Positions 53,948-62,241 of a DNA stretch of 64,000 bases are shown here, in pieces (position 1 is the stretch's first letter; each line of letters opens with the position of its first letter). The DNA comes from Bacillus mycoides (GTDB lineage: Bacteria > Bacillota > Bacilli > Bacillales > Bacillaceae_G): positions 2,475,001-2,539,000 of the forward strand of contig NZ_CP036132.1 in the NCBI RefSeq assembly GCF_018742245.1, in the 5' to 3' direction. Made by a program: the position numbers and the translations under genes. The notes under the pieces are model-generated. The model was not told the origin of the DNA and did not search any database. It saw only the letters and a program-made list of their open reading frames with translations.

Positions 53948-54079
53948 TATTTCTTCACCACTTTCTATAAATACACGAGTTTTTATTAAATAAAAGGTAT
54001 CGTTTTCATACGAATCTCGTGAAGCACTCCTTATTTATAATTTATGAAAAGCGTTTCAGGTCAAGAAATAATTAAAAAT

Positions 54080-54122
54080 AAAATCCAAAGCTGTTCTTTT
54101 TAAAGAAAAGCTTTGGATTTTA
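54080..54122 (-). terminator. Terminator of the cysteine dioxygenase gene
   Basis: AAATCCAAAGCT / AGCTTTGGATTT flanking an A/T-rich loop, with a T-rich exit leftwards. Confidence 0.8.
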
Positions 54123-54124
54123 AG

Positions 54125-54703
54125 CTACGAATTATAACTAATATCTTTTGTCTCACACATGTATACGTTTTTTTCTTCTGTTGGTATATATACTTTAAAC
54201 TTTTCTAAACGTTTTCCGTATATATGAATAGTGATTACGCTTTCATTTTCGGATATTTCTAGAATATGACAATCAGCTGGTGGAATTACTTTATCTGTTT
54301 CGCCTTCTCCCAAATAAAGATTTCCTGTATGTGTTAAATAAGAAAGTGAATTTCCAAGTTGCTTCGTTTGAACAAAGTTCTGCACCATTATCCTTCCTGA
54401 AAAAACGCCTTCTACTCCCCATGTGCCATCATGATCATGTAATGGTGTAGATTGTCCATCTTTCCATACGAGAGCTAATACTTCAAAACGTTTTAACGGA
54501 TCTTCATACAGTAAGTGTCGTGCATATTGAGCCGAATTCGCCTTCTGTTTATCTAATGGAAGCCATGTTTTCTTTTCTAAAAGTTCTTCTAGTAATGTTT
54601 CAATTTCACACACGATTTGTTCTTCCAATAAATCACCATCTATTAAATCAGTTACAGCTTTAATAAATATTTGAAACGTTTTACTCCCATTGCACGTTAA
54701 CAT
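54125..54703 (-). CDS. Cysteine dioxygenase family protein
   Basis: A 192-residue cupin. Iron ligands are His89 and His91 (PLHDHDGTWGVEGVF) and His146 (DCHILEI). The enzyme oxidises cysteine to cysteine sulfinate; bacterial members may also use 3-mercaptopropionate. It has no Cys at the position of the mammalian Cys-Tyr crosslink that I can identify. ATG 54703 has GGAGGAT 4-5 bases upstream. Single gene. Confidence 0.9.
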   Translation of the reverse strand: MLTCNGSKTFQIFIKAVTDLIDGDLLEEQIVCEIETLLEELLEKKTWLPLDKQKANSAQYARHLLYEDPLKRFEVLALVWKDGQSTPLHDHDGTWGVEGVFSGRIMVQNFVQTKQLGNSLSYLTHTGNLYLGEGETDKVIPPADCHILEISENESVITIHIYGKRLEKFKVYIPTEEKNVYMCETKDISYNS

Positions 54704-54781
54704 AAGTATCCTCCTCTACTCTTTTTTCACACACCTCCATACTATAAAACACACCAAAATTTTACAATTGAGAAATAAAAA

Positions 54782-54808
54782 AACAAGGTACAATACAATG
54801 TACCTTGT
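54782..54808. terminator. Terminator left behind by the truncated P450 gene
   Basis: ACAAGGTACA / TGTACCTTGT around ATACAA, on the downstream side of the P450 remnant. Confidence 0.75.
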
Positions 54809-54816
54809 TGAACGTT

Positions 54817-55015
54817 TTATTGAGTTTTTAAGCGAATAAGTAAGTATTTTAAGGTTTGTTCATTTTCCAATATACATGTTTCTAAATTGAAAGATGGAGA
54901 TAACTCTATTTTTTCGAAAGCATTTATAAATGTATTTAATGCAATCTCAGCTTCTAAACGTACAAGCAGTGCCCCTAAGCAAAAGTGAGGACCTTGTACG
55001 TATCGCGCTTTTCGA
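54817..55015 (-). pseudogene. 3' fragment of a cytochrome P450 gene
   Basis: Read leftwards from about 55015: ARYVQGPHFCLGALLVRLEA, then EIALNTFINAFEKIELSPSF and a normal C-terminus to TAA 54817-54819. HFCLGALLVRLEAEIAL is the P450 heme-binding cysteine loop. Everything N-terminal of it is missing. On the other strand, from the same place, the 3' part of a PadR-type regulator begins. Confidence 0.8.
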
Positions 55016-55199
55016 CAAACTTGATTACGAGGCTAGAATAAAAATTTTAACTACGCGCCAAAACGTGCTTCAAGAACAACTTACAGCGATCCAATCCCTT
55101 GACGTTGTCTCACCTTTTGTTACAGAAGTTGTTGAATTTACTAAGTCACGTATTGAACATGAATTACATTGGATTACATCACTTATGAAGAAAATATAA
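54985..55199 (+). pseudogene. 3' fragment of a PadR-like transcriptional regulator
   Basis: The open frame reads LVRIALFDKLDYEARIKILT, then VLQEQLTAIQ, TEVVEFTKSRIEHELHWITSLMKKI: the C-terminal dimerisation helices of PadR/vinculin-like regulators (PadR_C). The N-terminal winged helix is missing, and the apparent ATG at 54930 lies within the P450 remnant. As with the EamA/MocR pair, one deletion has fused two divergent genes at their truncated 5' ends. Confidence 0.65.
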
Positions 55200-55301
55200 A
55201 AAAATAACAAGAAAAGTTAAAAACAATGAATGAAAATGAGATTTATTATCAATACTATAATTAATAAAAGGGCAACCACGATTTGGCTACCCTTCAAAAA
55301 C

Positions 55302-55457
55302 TTATATTTCTGGATCGAAAGTTTTACAATCTGTTTCTTCCGTAGTAGAAGCTTGTTTCCCTTTATTACTTACTACATAAATTGCATCTGCACTACATTT
55401 GTTACCGTTAGCCCAAAATTTACAGTTGTTTACTTCACATAAAACGTCTTGTGCCAT
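55302..55457 (-). CDS. DUF1540 domain-containing small Cys-rich protein
   Basis: A 51-residue protein starting MAQDVLCEVNNCKFWANGNK and containing five cysteines in the DUF1540 pattern (C-x5-C...C-x-A...DCKTF), which suggests metal binding. ATG 55457 is preceded by AAGGAGGTG 8 bases upstream; an in-frame ATG at 55520 lies before that site. Function unknown; family members are common in spore formers. Confidence 0.88.
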   Translation of the reverse strand: MAQDVLCEVNNCKFWANGNKCSADAIYVVSNKGKQASTTEETDCKTFDPEI

Positions 55458-55530
55458 AGTATCACACCTCCTTGTTCTATTATCATTAACAAAATTCGGA
55501 GGTATGATACTCTTTGTCATGCATTTTTTA

Positions 55531-56160
55531 TTACCTTTTTAGCTTTCTTAATGATTCTATATCCCCTCGTACAATAGCATCAATATTTTCGGTTATTTTT
55601 TCAATGTCAAAATTCCACCATTGAATTTGCAATAATTCATCTATTATTGCATTTGAAAATCTCTCTTTTATTTTATTTGCAGGGTTTCCACCAACAATTG
55701 TATATGGTGCGACGTCTCTGGTCACAACAGATTTAGCTGCAATTATTGCACCATCACCTATTTTTATTCCAGGCATAATAGTTGTGTCCATACCAACCCA
55801 AACGTCATTTCCAATCACTGTATCTCCTTTATAGGGCAGATCAGATAACTGTGGTGTGAATTTCTCCCAGCCATTCCTAAAAATATTAAATGGATATGCC
55901 GAAAATCCATCCATTCGATGATTCGCTCCGTTCATAATAAAGGTAACTCCAGACGCAATGCAACAAAATTTACCAATAACGAGACGATCCCCGATAAATT
56001 CATAATGATATAATACTTGATCTTCAAATGTTTCCCCATGCTTCGCATCATAGTAAGAATAATCACCAACGATTATATTAGATTTCATTATTGTGTTTTT
56101 TATAAAATGAACGTTTTGATTTCCTTCAATTGGGTATTTAACGTTTGGATTAGGATTCAT
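55531..56160 (-). CDS. Vat-type xenobiotic (streptogramin A / chloramphenicol) O-acetyltransferase
   Basis: A 209-residue left-handed beta-helix acetyltransferase. [20 protein letters not shown], then [42 protein letters not shown] (catalytic His) and the hexapeptide repeats [31 protein letters not shown] match the Vat/XAT family, which inactivates streptogramin A or chloramphenicol-like drugs. The ATG at 56160 overlaps the last 11 bases of the MFS pump gene, so the two are translationally coupled and form a resistance-type operon. Confidence 0.9.
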   Translation of the reverse strand: MNPNPNVKYPIEGNQNVHFIKNTIMKSNIIVGDYSYYDAKHGETFEDQVLYHYEFIGDRLVIGKFCCIASGVTFIMNGANHRMDGFSAYPFNIFRNGWEKFTPQLSDLPYKGDTVIGNDVWVGMDTTIMPGIKIGDGAIIAAKSVVTRDVAPYTIVGGNPANKIKERFSNAIIDELLQIQWWNFDIEKITENIDAIVRGDIESLRKLKR

Positions 56161-57433
56161 GTTGCACAGCACTTCCTTTACCATTCATTTCACTTTCTAC
56201 TGCTATAACTGGCTTTAGATTATATATAGGTAAAATAAACAATAATCCAATTATAAATAATAGAGCTGTCCCTTCATACATTGTACTTAAAGAAAAGGTT
56301 TCTTTTAACGCTCCAGCAATACTCATCGTTACTACCATAGAACCAGTAAATAATGGACTTAGAATACCATTCACGCGCCCAATAAAATCCGTATCACTAT
56401 TTTGAATAATAAGCGTATTAATCCCAATTTGAATGCACGGTAAAGCTAATCCGCTAAAAAGTTGTGCAGTAAGTGTAACCCATAAATTTGTGGAATAGCC
56501 TATAATACCAATTCCGATTGCCTGACCGAGCATACCTACAATTAACATCTTTTGCGGGGCCACGTTTTTCGCGAATATCATTGCTAAAGCTCCGCCAACA
56601 ATCATTCCTGCACCATTTACTGTTAATAACCACTGTAAACTTTCTTTTGATAATCCTAGTTGTTCTGTCACAATAAATATTCCGAGCGGCTGGATAAGCC
56701 CTATACCGAGTCCAGCTGCCATAAAACATAGACCGAGCAAAGTTAATGCTTTTTTCTTTTTTACATATTGAATACCATCAATCATTTCCTGCAATAGAGT
56801 TATTTCTTTTTTCTCTGCTTCGTTTTCAAGATCTTTCGGAAGAAATAACAATACAACTGCAGCAAGTAAAAATGCGATACCAGTAATTATTATTGAAATA
56901 TAGATTCCAAAACTGTGAAAGATAAATGTTCCAAGAATCGGTCCTAACACCATAAATATTGCAAATATCGTTTGGTATAATGACATCGCTAATTGAATTT
57001 GTTCTGTCGATAAATGTTGTTTAAATAATTTCATTCCGGATGGTTGGGAAAACTGTGAAAGAATCGCAGATATGAGCGTCACAAAAAACACGATTTTCCA
57101 CGTACCAAACATTAGAGTGATCAATACTGCGAACACTGATATAGAACTTAAAGTTTCACACCATATCATTGTCTTCTTCGGCTTCCATCTATCCGCAAAG
57201 GTCCCACCAATAAAGGAGAAGATAAAAATCGGTGCAAATTCGGCAACTGAAATCATCGAAATTGCAAAAGCATCACCTTTCGTCATTTCCATAACATAAA
57301 GTAATACTGCAAAGTTCCGAACCCATATTCCAATTTGTAAAAATAATGCTGAAGCAAGAATTCCTTGCACAAATCGATTTTTTAATACTTGTGATACTCC
57401 CTGATTTTGTTTCGTTTCTGCAGTCGTCGACAT
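56150..57433 (-). CDS. MFS drug-efflux transporter (MFS_3 type)
   Basis: A 427-residue MFS protein with 12 predicted helices; loop motif [16 protein letters not shown], later [16 protein letters not shown], as in antibiotic exporters of the MFS_3/MefA kind. ATG 57433 is preceded by ATAGGAGGC 6 bases upstream. That site can pair with GCCTCCT 17 bases further up (57463-57469), hiding the ribosome site, and a possible 12-codon leader ORF lies at 57478-57516. The Vat-type acetyltransferase overlaps its 3' end. Exporter plus acetyltransferase suggests resistance to ribosome-targeting drugs. Confidence 0.88.
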   Translation of the reverse strand: MSTTAETKQNQGVSQVLKNRFVQGILASALFLQIGIWVRNFAVLLYVMEMTKGDAFAISMISVAEFAPIFIFSFIGGTFADRWKPKKTMIWCETLSSISVFAVLITLMFGTWKIVFFVTLISAILSQFSQPSGMKLFKQHLSTEQIQLAMSLYQTIFAIFMVLGPILGTFIFHSFGIYISIIITGIAFLLAAVVLLFLPKDLENEAEKKEITLLQEMIDGIQYVKKKKALTLLGLCFMAAGLGIGLIQPLGIFIVTEQLGLSKESLQWLLTVNGAGMIVGGALAMIFAKNVAPQKMLIVGMLGQAIGIGIIGYSTNLWVTLTAQLFSGLALPCIQIGINTLIIQNSDTDFIGRVNGILSPLFTGSMVVTMSIAGALKETFSLSTMYEGTALLFIIGLLFILPIYNLKPVIAVESEMNGKGSAVQHES

Positions 57434-57439
57434 AAAAAA

Positions 57440-57516
57440 GCCTCCTATTTCATGTTCTGAACAGGAGGCAGCACAAATCATATGAAAAGACTATATATTC
57501 GCAGTGCGAAACACAT
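57440..57516 (-). promoter_or_regulatory. Candidate translational attenuator (leader ORF plus SD-sequestering hairpin)
   Basis: Read leftwards: ATG 57516 opens the peptide MCFALRIYSLFI ending TGA 57478-57480; then GCCTCCT (57469-57463), the small dyad GTTC-A-GAAC, and AGGAGGC (57446-57440), the ribosome site of the pump. Pairing GCCTCCT with AGGAGGC would block initiation. Antibiotic-induced stalling on the leader could open it, as in erm and cat genes. The leader ORF's own ribosome site (AAAAGGG) touches its ATG, which is a weakness. Confidence 0.4.
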
Positions 57517-57700
57517 CCCTTTTCTATAAATGTACATACTAATCCTATTCAAAAGAATATTTCGTTTTTTAACGAAGATCTCTTACAAATAGAATTAGTT
57601 GATCATTGGGATGTTTTCACCCTTCCGTTTCGAATTTAAATAACACATACATACTCTATGTTAATCATTTGTCGTGTATGCATGTCTCAGTATAACTATT

Positions 57701-58936
57701 CTAAAAAGACAATGGTAATTCCTCTAAAGAACGCATTAAATAATTACCTTGCCAATTAATTTTTTCACGCTCACCTTTTATTTGTAACGAAGGCAAACGC
57801 TTTAACAAAGTAGAAATAGCTATCTTTGCTTCTAACCTAGCAAGCGGAGCCCCTAAACAGAAATGACTTCCATGACCAAAGGCAATGTGACGGTTATTCT
57901 CTCGTGTAATATCGAATACTTCTGGTTTTTCAAATATTGTTTCATCACGGTTTGCTGAAGCTAATGAAATAATAACCATGTCTCCTTTTTGGATTGTTTG
58001 ATCGTGAATTTGAAACGGCTCAGCCGCCCATCTTGCAGTTGTAACCTCAACTGGAGAATAATATCGCAATCCTTCCTCTATAGCTGAATCAATTAGTTTT
58101 GAATTTTCTTTTAATAACTGTAATTGATCAGGATTTTCGAGAAGTGCTAATACCGTATTTGTAATTAAATTCACAGTTGTCTCGTGTCCAGCTACGATAA
58201 GTAACATAATCATTGAGTATAGTTCCGGGGCACTAAGTTTATGTCCCTCACTTTCAGCAAGTATTAAAGCACTGACCAAATCCTCTTTAGGATCTTGTCG
58301 TTTTACATCAACTAAATATTGAAGATATGTAATAAATTCAGATAGTTGCTTTCCAGTTTCTTTTATTTCTTCTGGTGTTACTGGGGAGGCAATGACGGCA
58401 TGCGACCAAATCCTAAATTTCGCTTGATCCTCTTGTGGAATTCCAAGCATCTCACTTATTACAATAATCGGTAATGGGAATGAATAATCATCCACAAGAT
58501 TTAATGTACCTTTTCGCTCTATCTCATTTATTAAATCATCCGCTACTCTCTGAATTCTTCCGTCTAATTGTGAAATCATCTTCGGTGTAAAAGCTTTTTG
58601 AACTAAAGAGCGTAAACGACTGTGGTTAGGTGGGTCCGAATTTAACATGTGTGTTGTTAAATGATCACTATTGTCAACAGAAAGAAACATGTTCATTGTA
58701 TCTTTAGAAAACACATTATTTGGATCTTTTTTTAAGCGATTATCTTTTAAAAGCGGCAAGGCATCTTCATATCTTGTAATGAGCCATTCTGTACCAATCT
58801 CGACTTTATTAACAAATAAAATAGGTTGCACTTTTCGCGATTCTTTATAAATCTCATAAGCATCTTCTTTAAACTGAGCAGAAGCTAAATTAATGCCATC
58901 CTCTATTTTTCGGCCAACCTTATTTTTTATTGACAT
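57701..58936 (-). CDS. Cytochrome P450 (CYP107-like)
   Basis: A 411-residue soluble bacterial P450. I-helix AGHETT at 249-254, ExxR (E288...R291) and heme loop FGHGSHFCLGAPLARLEAKIA with the thiolate Cys360 are all present. The N-terminal SDPPNHSRLRSLVQKAFTP is typical of class I bacterial enzymes. It hydroxylates fatty acids, polyketides or steroids in related strains; the substrate here is unknown, and no ferredoxin is adjacent. ATG 58936 has GAGGGA 5-6 bases upstream. Confidence 0.93.
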   Translation of the reverse strand: MSIKNKVGRKIEDGINLASAQFKEDAYEIYKESRKVQPILFVNKVEIGTEWLITRYEDALPLLKDNRLKKDPNNVFSKDTMNMFLSVDNSDHLTTHMLNSDPPNHSRLRSLVQKAFTPKMISQLDGRIQRVADDLINEIERKGTLNLVDDYSFPLPIIVISEMLGIPQEDQAKFRIWSHAVIASPVTPEEIKETGKQLSEFITYLQYLVDVKRQDPKEDLVSALILAESEGHKLSAPELYSMIMLLIVAGHETTVNLITNTVLALLENPDQLQLLKENSKLIDSAIEEGLRYYSPVEVTTARWAAEPFQIHDQTIQKGDMVIISLASANRDETIFEKPEVFDITRENNRHIAFGHGSHFCLGAPLARLEAKIAISTLLKRLPSLQIKGEREKINWQGNYLMRSLEELPLSF

Positions 58937-59058
58937 TGCATTCCCTCACTCTCAATTATTTGTGTAAATCAACCCAACATTTGAATTATACTTCAATAAA
59001 AAATAGAAAATTGTAAATTTTTAATTAAAATCTTACTTCGTATATTGAAAAATAAAAA

Positions 59059-59092
59059 AGTGAGAGAGTAAAATTATTCTACTCTCTCACTT
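59059..59092. terminator. Terminator of the Tyr/Pro-rich protein gene
   Basis: AAGTGAGAGAGTA / TACTCTCTCACTT hairpin with an A run on its left. Confidence 0.88.
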
Positions 59093-59096
59093 CCTA

Positions 59097-59501
59097 TTAT
59101 GCGAAGCACATAAAATTACTAATTTGTTGATATCGATAACTTACTTTGCGGCGGCGACCAGCTTGCCAAGTGTAGCCGGATACCCCACTTCTTCTTACTT
59201 CTGTCGGAAAAAACCATAAGTCTCTTCCAAATGGACCAGGACGATGTAAACGTAAATATCCCCATCTCCCTAAACAGTTACACATCCATGATTTCATATT
59301 GCCCGCTTGTGCAGGAGAAGCAAATGTGGATGGTAAAGACGGAGCTTGTGACGGTGGTGGTGACGTTGGAGCATCTTCCGCATCATCTGGTCTATAATCT
59401 TCTAGTTCAACCTCTCTAACTTCGATATCAGGTTCATATCCGTATTGTTGTGGATTATAATACATCGTTTGATCATATGGATAATTTTGTTGGTTATACA
59501 T
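59097..59501 (-). CDS. Hypothetical two-part protein (Tyr/Gln/Asn/Pro-rich N-terminus, basic aromatic C-terminus)
   Basis: A 134-residue protein I do not recognise. Residues 1-24 are rich in Tyr, Gln, Asn and Pro (MYNQQNYPYDQTMYYNPQQY), 25-45 acidic, 46-66 Ser/Pro/Ala linker (SPPPSQAPSLPS), and 69-134 a compact basic domain MKSWMCNCLGRWGYLRLHRP with W, R, F and G residues. The pattern resembles spore-surface or exosporium proteins of the group, which is a guess. ATG 59501 has AAGGTGAT 9 bases upstream. Confidence 0.65.
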   Translation of the reverse strand: MYNQQNYPYDQTMYYNPQQYGYEPDIEVREVELEDYRPDDAEDAPTSPPPSQAPSLPSTFASPAQAGNMKSWMCNCLGRWGYLRLHRPGPFGRDLWFFPTEVRRSGVSGYTWQAGRRRKVSYRYQQISNFMCFA

Positions 59502-59601
59502 ATTAACAAATCACCTTCTTTTCATTCATTACCTTTAACATTCATATGTGATATAACACCTATCGGAAGCTTATGTATAGCCCAAATTAAACTAAAAAAA
59601 T

Positions 59602-59638
59602 AAAGCTCGTATCTTTTTTTCAAAAATACGAGCTTTTT
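59602..59638. terminator. Terminator of the DUF1835 gene
   Basis: AAAGCTCGTAT / ATACGAGCTTT with T- and A-tracts. Confidence 0.85.
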
Positions 59639-59656
59639 TATAAACGGAATATATTA

Positions 59657-60661
59657 TTATTTTTTCAACTTCACACTATAAAAACGCATTTGATCTAATG
59701 AACCTTCAAATTCAAATACCTCTTGTTTAATTAATACTTTCAAGCGATACTCTAAGAAAGTATCCCCAACTAATTGCTCTACAAGACCAAGCGCTTCACC
59801 AATTACTCTCGGAGCTTTAAGGAAGTCTTTATCAGCACCTACTTTTTTCGCACACTCAATAATGAATTGGTCAAAATATTCTTCTTGTACAGAATGCACT
59901 TCATTGTCTTTCCAAACTCTTAAAAATTCCATACTATTCGATAAACTATCCCACTCGTGTTCAAGATTCACTCTGCTTTCTTTAGTTAAAAACGGTGATT
60001 CTGCAAAACTATTTTGGAAAGTAGCTAAACTTTCGGGCGATAATTCTCCCGTTCCACGTATATCATACTCTTGGTTTAAGATTTCTCTACTCACTTCAGA
60101 TGTATTAATGATTCGAATATTTTTCTTACCTTTTAATTGCGCCATTACAAAACAAAGGCCTACATGTTCATGTGCGTTATCTGCCTTCCAAATGGTAATA
60201 GGTGTTTCATTAGGAATAGAATGTAGTTCTTCTAAAGTTTCCATAAATCTTGGTAAATATTCTTCTTCAAAATAACTATCATAAGAAGTTAAGTTGTTTA
60301 ATAACCATTGCTGTCTTGCGAGTTGCCCTTTATTCGTATGTAATTGATTAATCGGTCCAATTGAAAAGAATTCAGAGAATGCAACAACACTCTCCTCAAA
60401 TAGTTCTTCTTGACTTAACATATATTTTAAACACCCAGTTGTTGAATCATCAAAAGCGATATGAATGTGTGTACTTTCTTTTACATTCTTTTTATAAGAT
60501 GTATTACTCGTTAGTTGCTTAGGTATACTTATCAAGTGTTTAATCGTATCTTCACTATAGTTCTCTTCTAATAAATCTAATTGTATAAGAATGCTTTGCA
60601 GTAAATGTTTTGCTTCATCCTCATACATTTCATCAACAACATTTTTAATTTTATCTATCAT
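59657..60661 (-). CDS. DUF1835 and DUF3658 domain-containing protein
   Basis: A 334-residue soluble protein. HIHIAFDDSTTGCLKYMLSQ with FFSIGPINQLHT (about residues 65-105) is the DUF1835 nucleotide-binding-like start, and the C-terminal GELSPESLATF...WDSLSNSMEFLRVW part corresponds to DUF3658. Function unknown. ATG 60661 has GAGGGA 5-6 bases upstream; an ATG six codons earlier would overlap that site. Confidence 0.9.
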   Translation of the reverse strand: MIDKIKNVVDEMYEDEAKHLLQSILIQLDLLEENYSEDTIKHLISIPKQLTSNTSYKKNVKESTHIHIAFDDSTTGCLKYMLSQEELFEESVVAFSEFFSIGPINQLHTNKGQLARQQWLLNNLTSYDSYFEEEYLPRFMETLEELHSIPNETPITIWKADNAHEHVGLCFVMAQLKGKKNIRIINTSEVSREILNQEYDIRGTGELSPESLATFQNSFAESPFLTKESRVNLEHEWDSLSNSMEFLRVWKDNEVHSVQEEYFDQFIIECAKKVGADKDFLKAPRVIGEALGLVEQLVGDTFLEYRLKVLIKQEVFEFEGSLDQMRFYSVKLKK

Positions 60662-60696
60662 GTAAATCCCTCTATTCATTACTAAAATAACGTAGA

Positions 60697-61134
60697 TTAT
60701 AGTGTATCATATATGTTCACTTTATTATTACTAATAGGAATGTGAGAGTTAAAAAAAAGACAAAGGGGAATATATAAAATAGTATCCATTCTAGCAAAAT
60801 GCGTATCTTTTTTTCGTTTAAAGATACCAAAATAATAAAACTCACCAATTACCCTTATGAAAAACACAATCATACAAATCCAGGAACCCGTTTGAATAAT
60901 TAAACGAGGAACTGCAAAATGAACAACATTTGCTTGTTGTAATAAAATTATTGCTGCCATACTTAATAGTAACGCAATGAATAATGTCATTCCTCCCCGA
61001 GGCGTAAACGCTTTTTCTCCAGATTTAGTTGGAATAACACTATCTGTCCCTCGCTTACCTCCGAAAGCCCAATAAACATGTAAAAAGCTAACTAAGAATA
61101 ATATACAAGTAGATGTATATATAATAATAAGCAA
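60697..61134 (-). CDS. DUF3995 family membrane protein with a frameshifted C-terminus
   Basis: A 145-residue membrane protein: HVYWAFGGKRGTDSVIPTKS with GEKAFTPRGGMTLFIALLL is the DUF3995 signature. After MDTILYIPLCLF the frame becomes polar (NSHIPISNNKVNIYDTL). At that point the coding strand has a run of eight T (60751-60758); with seven, the tail would read LTLTFLLVIIK and stop at 60717, the hydrophobic end expected for the last helix. So the sequence carries a +1 homopolymer change, real or artefactual. TTG 61134 follows GGGAGGA. Confidence 0.85.
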   Translation of the reverse strand: MLIIIYTSTCILFLVSFLHVYWAFGGKRGTDSVIPTKSGEKAFTPRGGMTLFIALLLSMAAIILLQQANVVHFAVPRLIIQTGSWICMIVFFIRVIGEFYYFGIFKRKKDTHFARMDTILYIPLCLFFNSHIPISNNKVNIYDTL

Positions 61135-61220
61135 TTTGTCCTCCCATTATTTTATTGAAGTCCCCACCTTTAACATATGCTATGAATCCTTCATTAGCAA
61201 TCTAAATTTAATTACATAAA

Positions 61221-61253
61221 AAACCCCTTAATGATTTAATCATTAAGAGGTTA
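61221..61253. terminator. Terminator of the 255-aa membrane protein gene
   Basis: AACCCCTTAATGATT / CATTAAGAGGTT imperfect hairpin preceded by an A run. Confidence 0.75.
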
Positions 61254-61263
61254 CTAAATTTCA

Positions 61264-62031
61264 TTATGCATTATACCTACTTCTTCGGCGTTCCATCCTT
61301 GTTTGCCCTTGAACAGTGCCTTCATTGTATTGATCTATTTGCTCTGTCATTTCATATTTCGCAACTGGTTCTTCGTAATTATGCTCATGGACTCTTTCTG
61401 GTGTTTTATGTTTAGATGCTTTTCCACTAAACTTAAATAATTTCATTTTAAGTTTCGGTAATCTTGGAAGACGAATCTTAAAGGATAGCCTTTTTCGTTT
61501 CTTTTTTTGTTTAAATAAATTAGTATTTTCTTTATCATTGTCTTTCTCTTTACGGTGTAATAACATCGCAAGTAATCCACCTAATATAAGTCCTCCAACT
61601 AAAAGGAGGATATATAAGTAATGGCTTGTCATTAAACTCATCATACGCTCAAGTATGACTAACGACTGTACTTCTTTTATATCCCATAGTAAAGCGGCCC
61701 ATAATGAGAATAAGCCCAAAGTAAGACCGTATGTACGAAATCGGAATAAACACGGAATTAACGCAATGCAAGCGGCGATTTTCGCGTTCGCAATTATTGA
61801 ACTTGTTGAAATATCCTGATTCCAAATGACTAACAGTAATGTTATAAATGGCGCATATGCTATCCAGCTACATATACGTGAATATATCTTTTTCGCAAAG
61901 TAACTACCGAAACTAGTAAAAAATAAAAGTCCTCCAATATATAAAGAGTGTTCAAGAGGGATTTGCTTTAACATTCCTGCAATTGGAAAGAGGCCGCTCA
62001 GTAGCATTAATAATACATCTAATTTCTTCAC
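61264..62031 (-). CDS. Membrane protein with basic cytoplasmic tail
   Basis: A 255-residue protein of unknown family. Six hydrophobic helices (about residues 5-160) are followed by a strongly basic segment (FKQKKKRKRLSFKIRLPRLP, 170-205) and a tail ending RMERRRSRYNA. The basic tail may touch nucleic acid or lipid head groups. ATG 62031 lacks a strong ribosome site (GGAATTGTGAAG region). No partner is evident. Confidence 0.65.
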   Translation of the reverse strand: MKKLDVLLMLLSGLFPIAGMLKQIPLEHSLYIGGLLFFTSFGSYFAKKIYSRICSWIAYAPFITLLLVIWNQDISTSSIIANAKIAACIALIPCLFRFRTYGLTLGLFSLWAALLWDIKEVQSLVILERMMSLMTSHYLYILLLVGGLILGGLLAMLLHRKEKDNDKENTNLFKQKKKRKRLSFKIRLPRLPKLKMKLFKFSGKASKHKTPERVHEHNYEEPVAKYEMTEQIDQYNEGTVQGQTRMERRRSRYNA

Positions 62032-62198
62032 AATTCCCCATTCCTTTCAAATTTTCTTTTCAATTAATAAAAATCGCTTTTCCATATGATGTAGTTTTTG
62101 TATTTCTAAAAAACATCTTAATCCTGTATGTAAATAAAGTAAATACGTAAAAGAAAAGATACATGACAAAGGATAGCCTTATTTACATGAAAAAATGA

Positions 62199-62232
62199 CA
62201 AATCCCGCTCATTATGACTAGCAGGATTTGTA
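62199..62232 (-). terminator. Terminator of the pPIWI_RE-like gene
   Basis: ACAAATCC-GCT / AGC-GGATTTGT imperfect stem, ten bases beyond the stop codon; the T run leftwards is short (TCATTTTTTCAT). Confidence 0.7.
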
Positions 62233-62241
62233 TACTATTAT

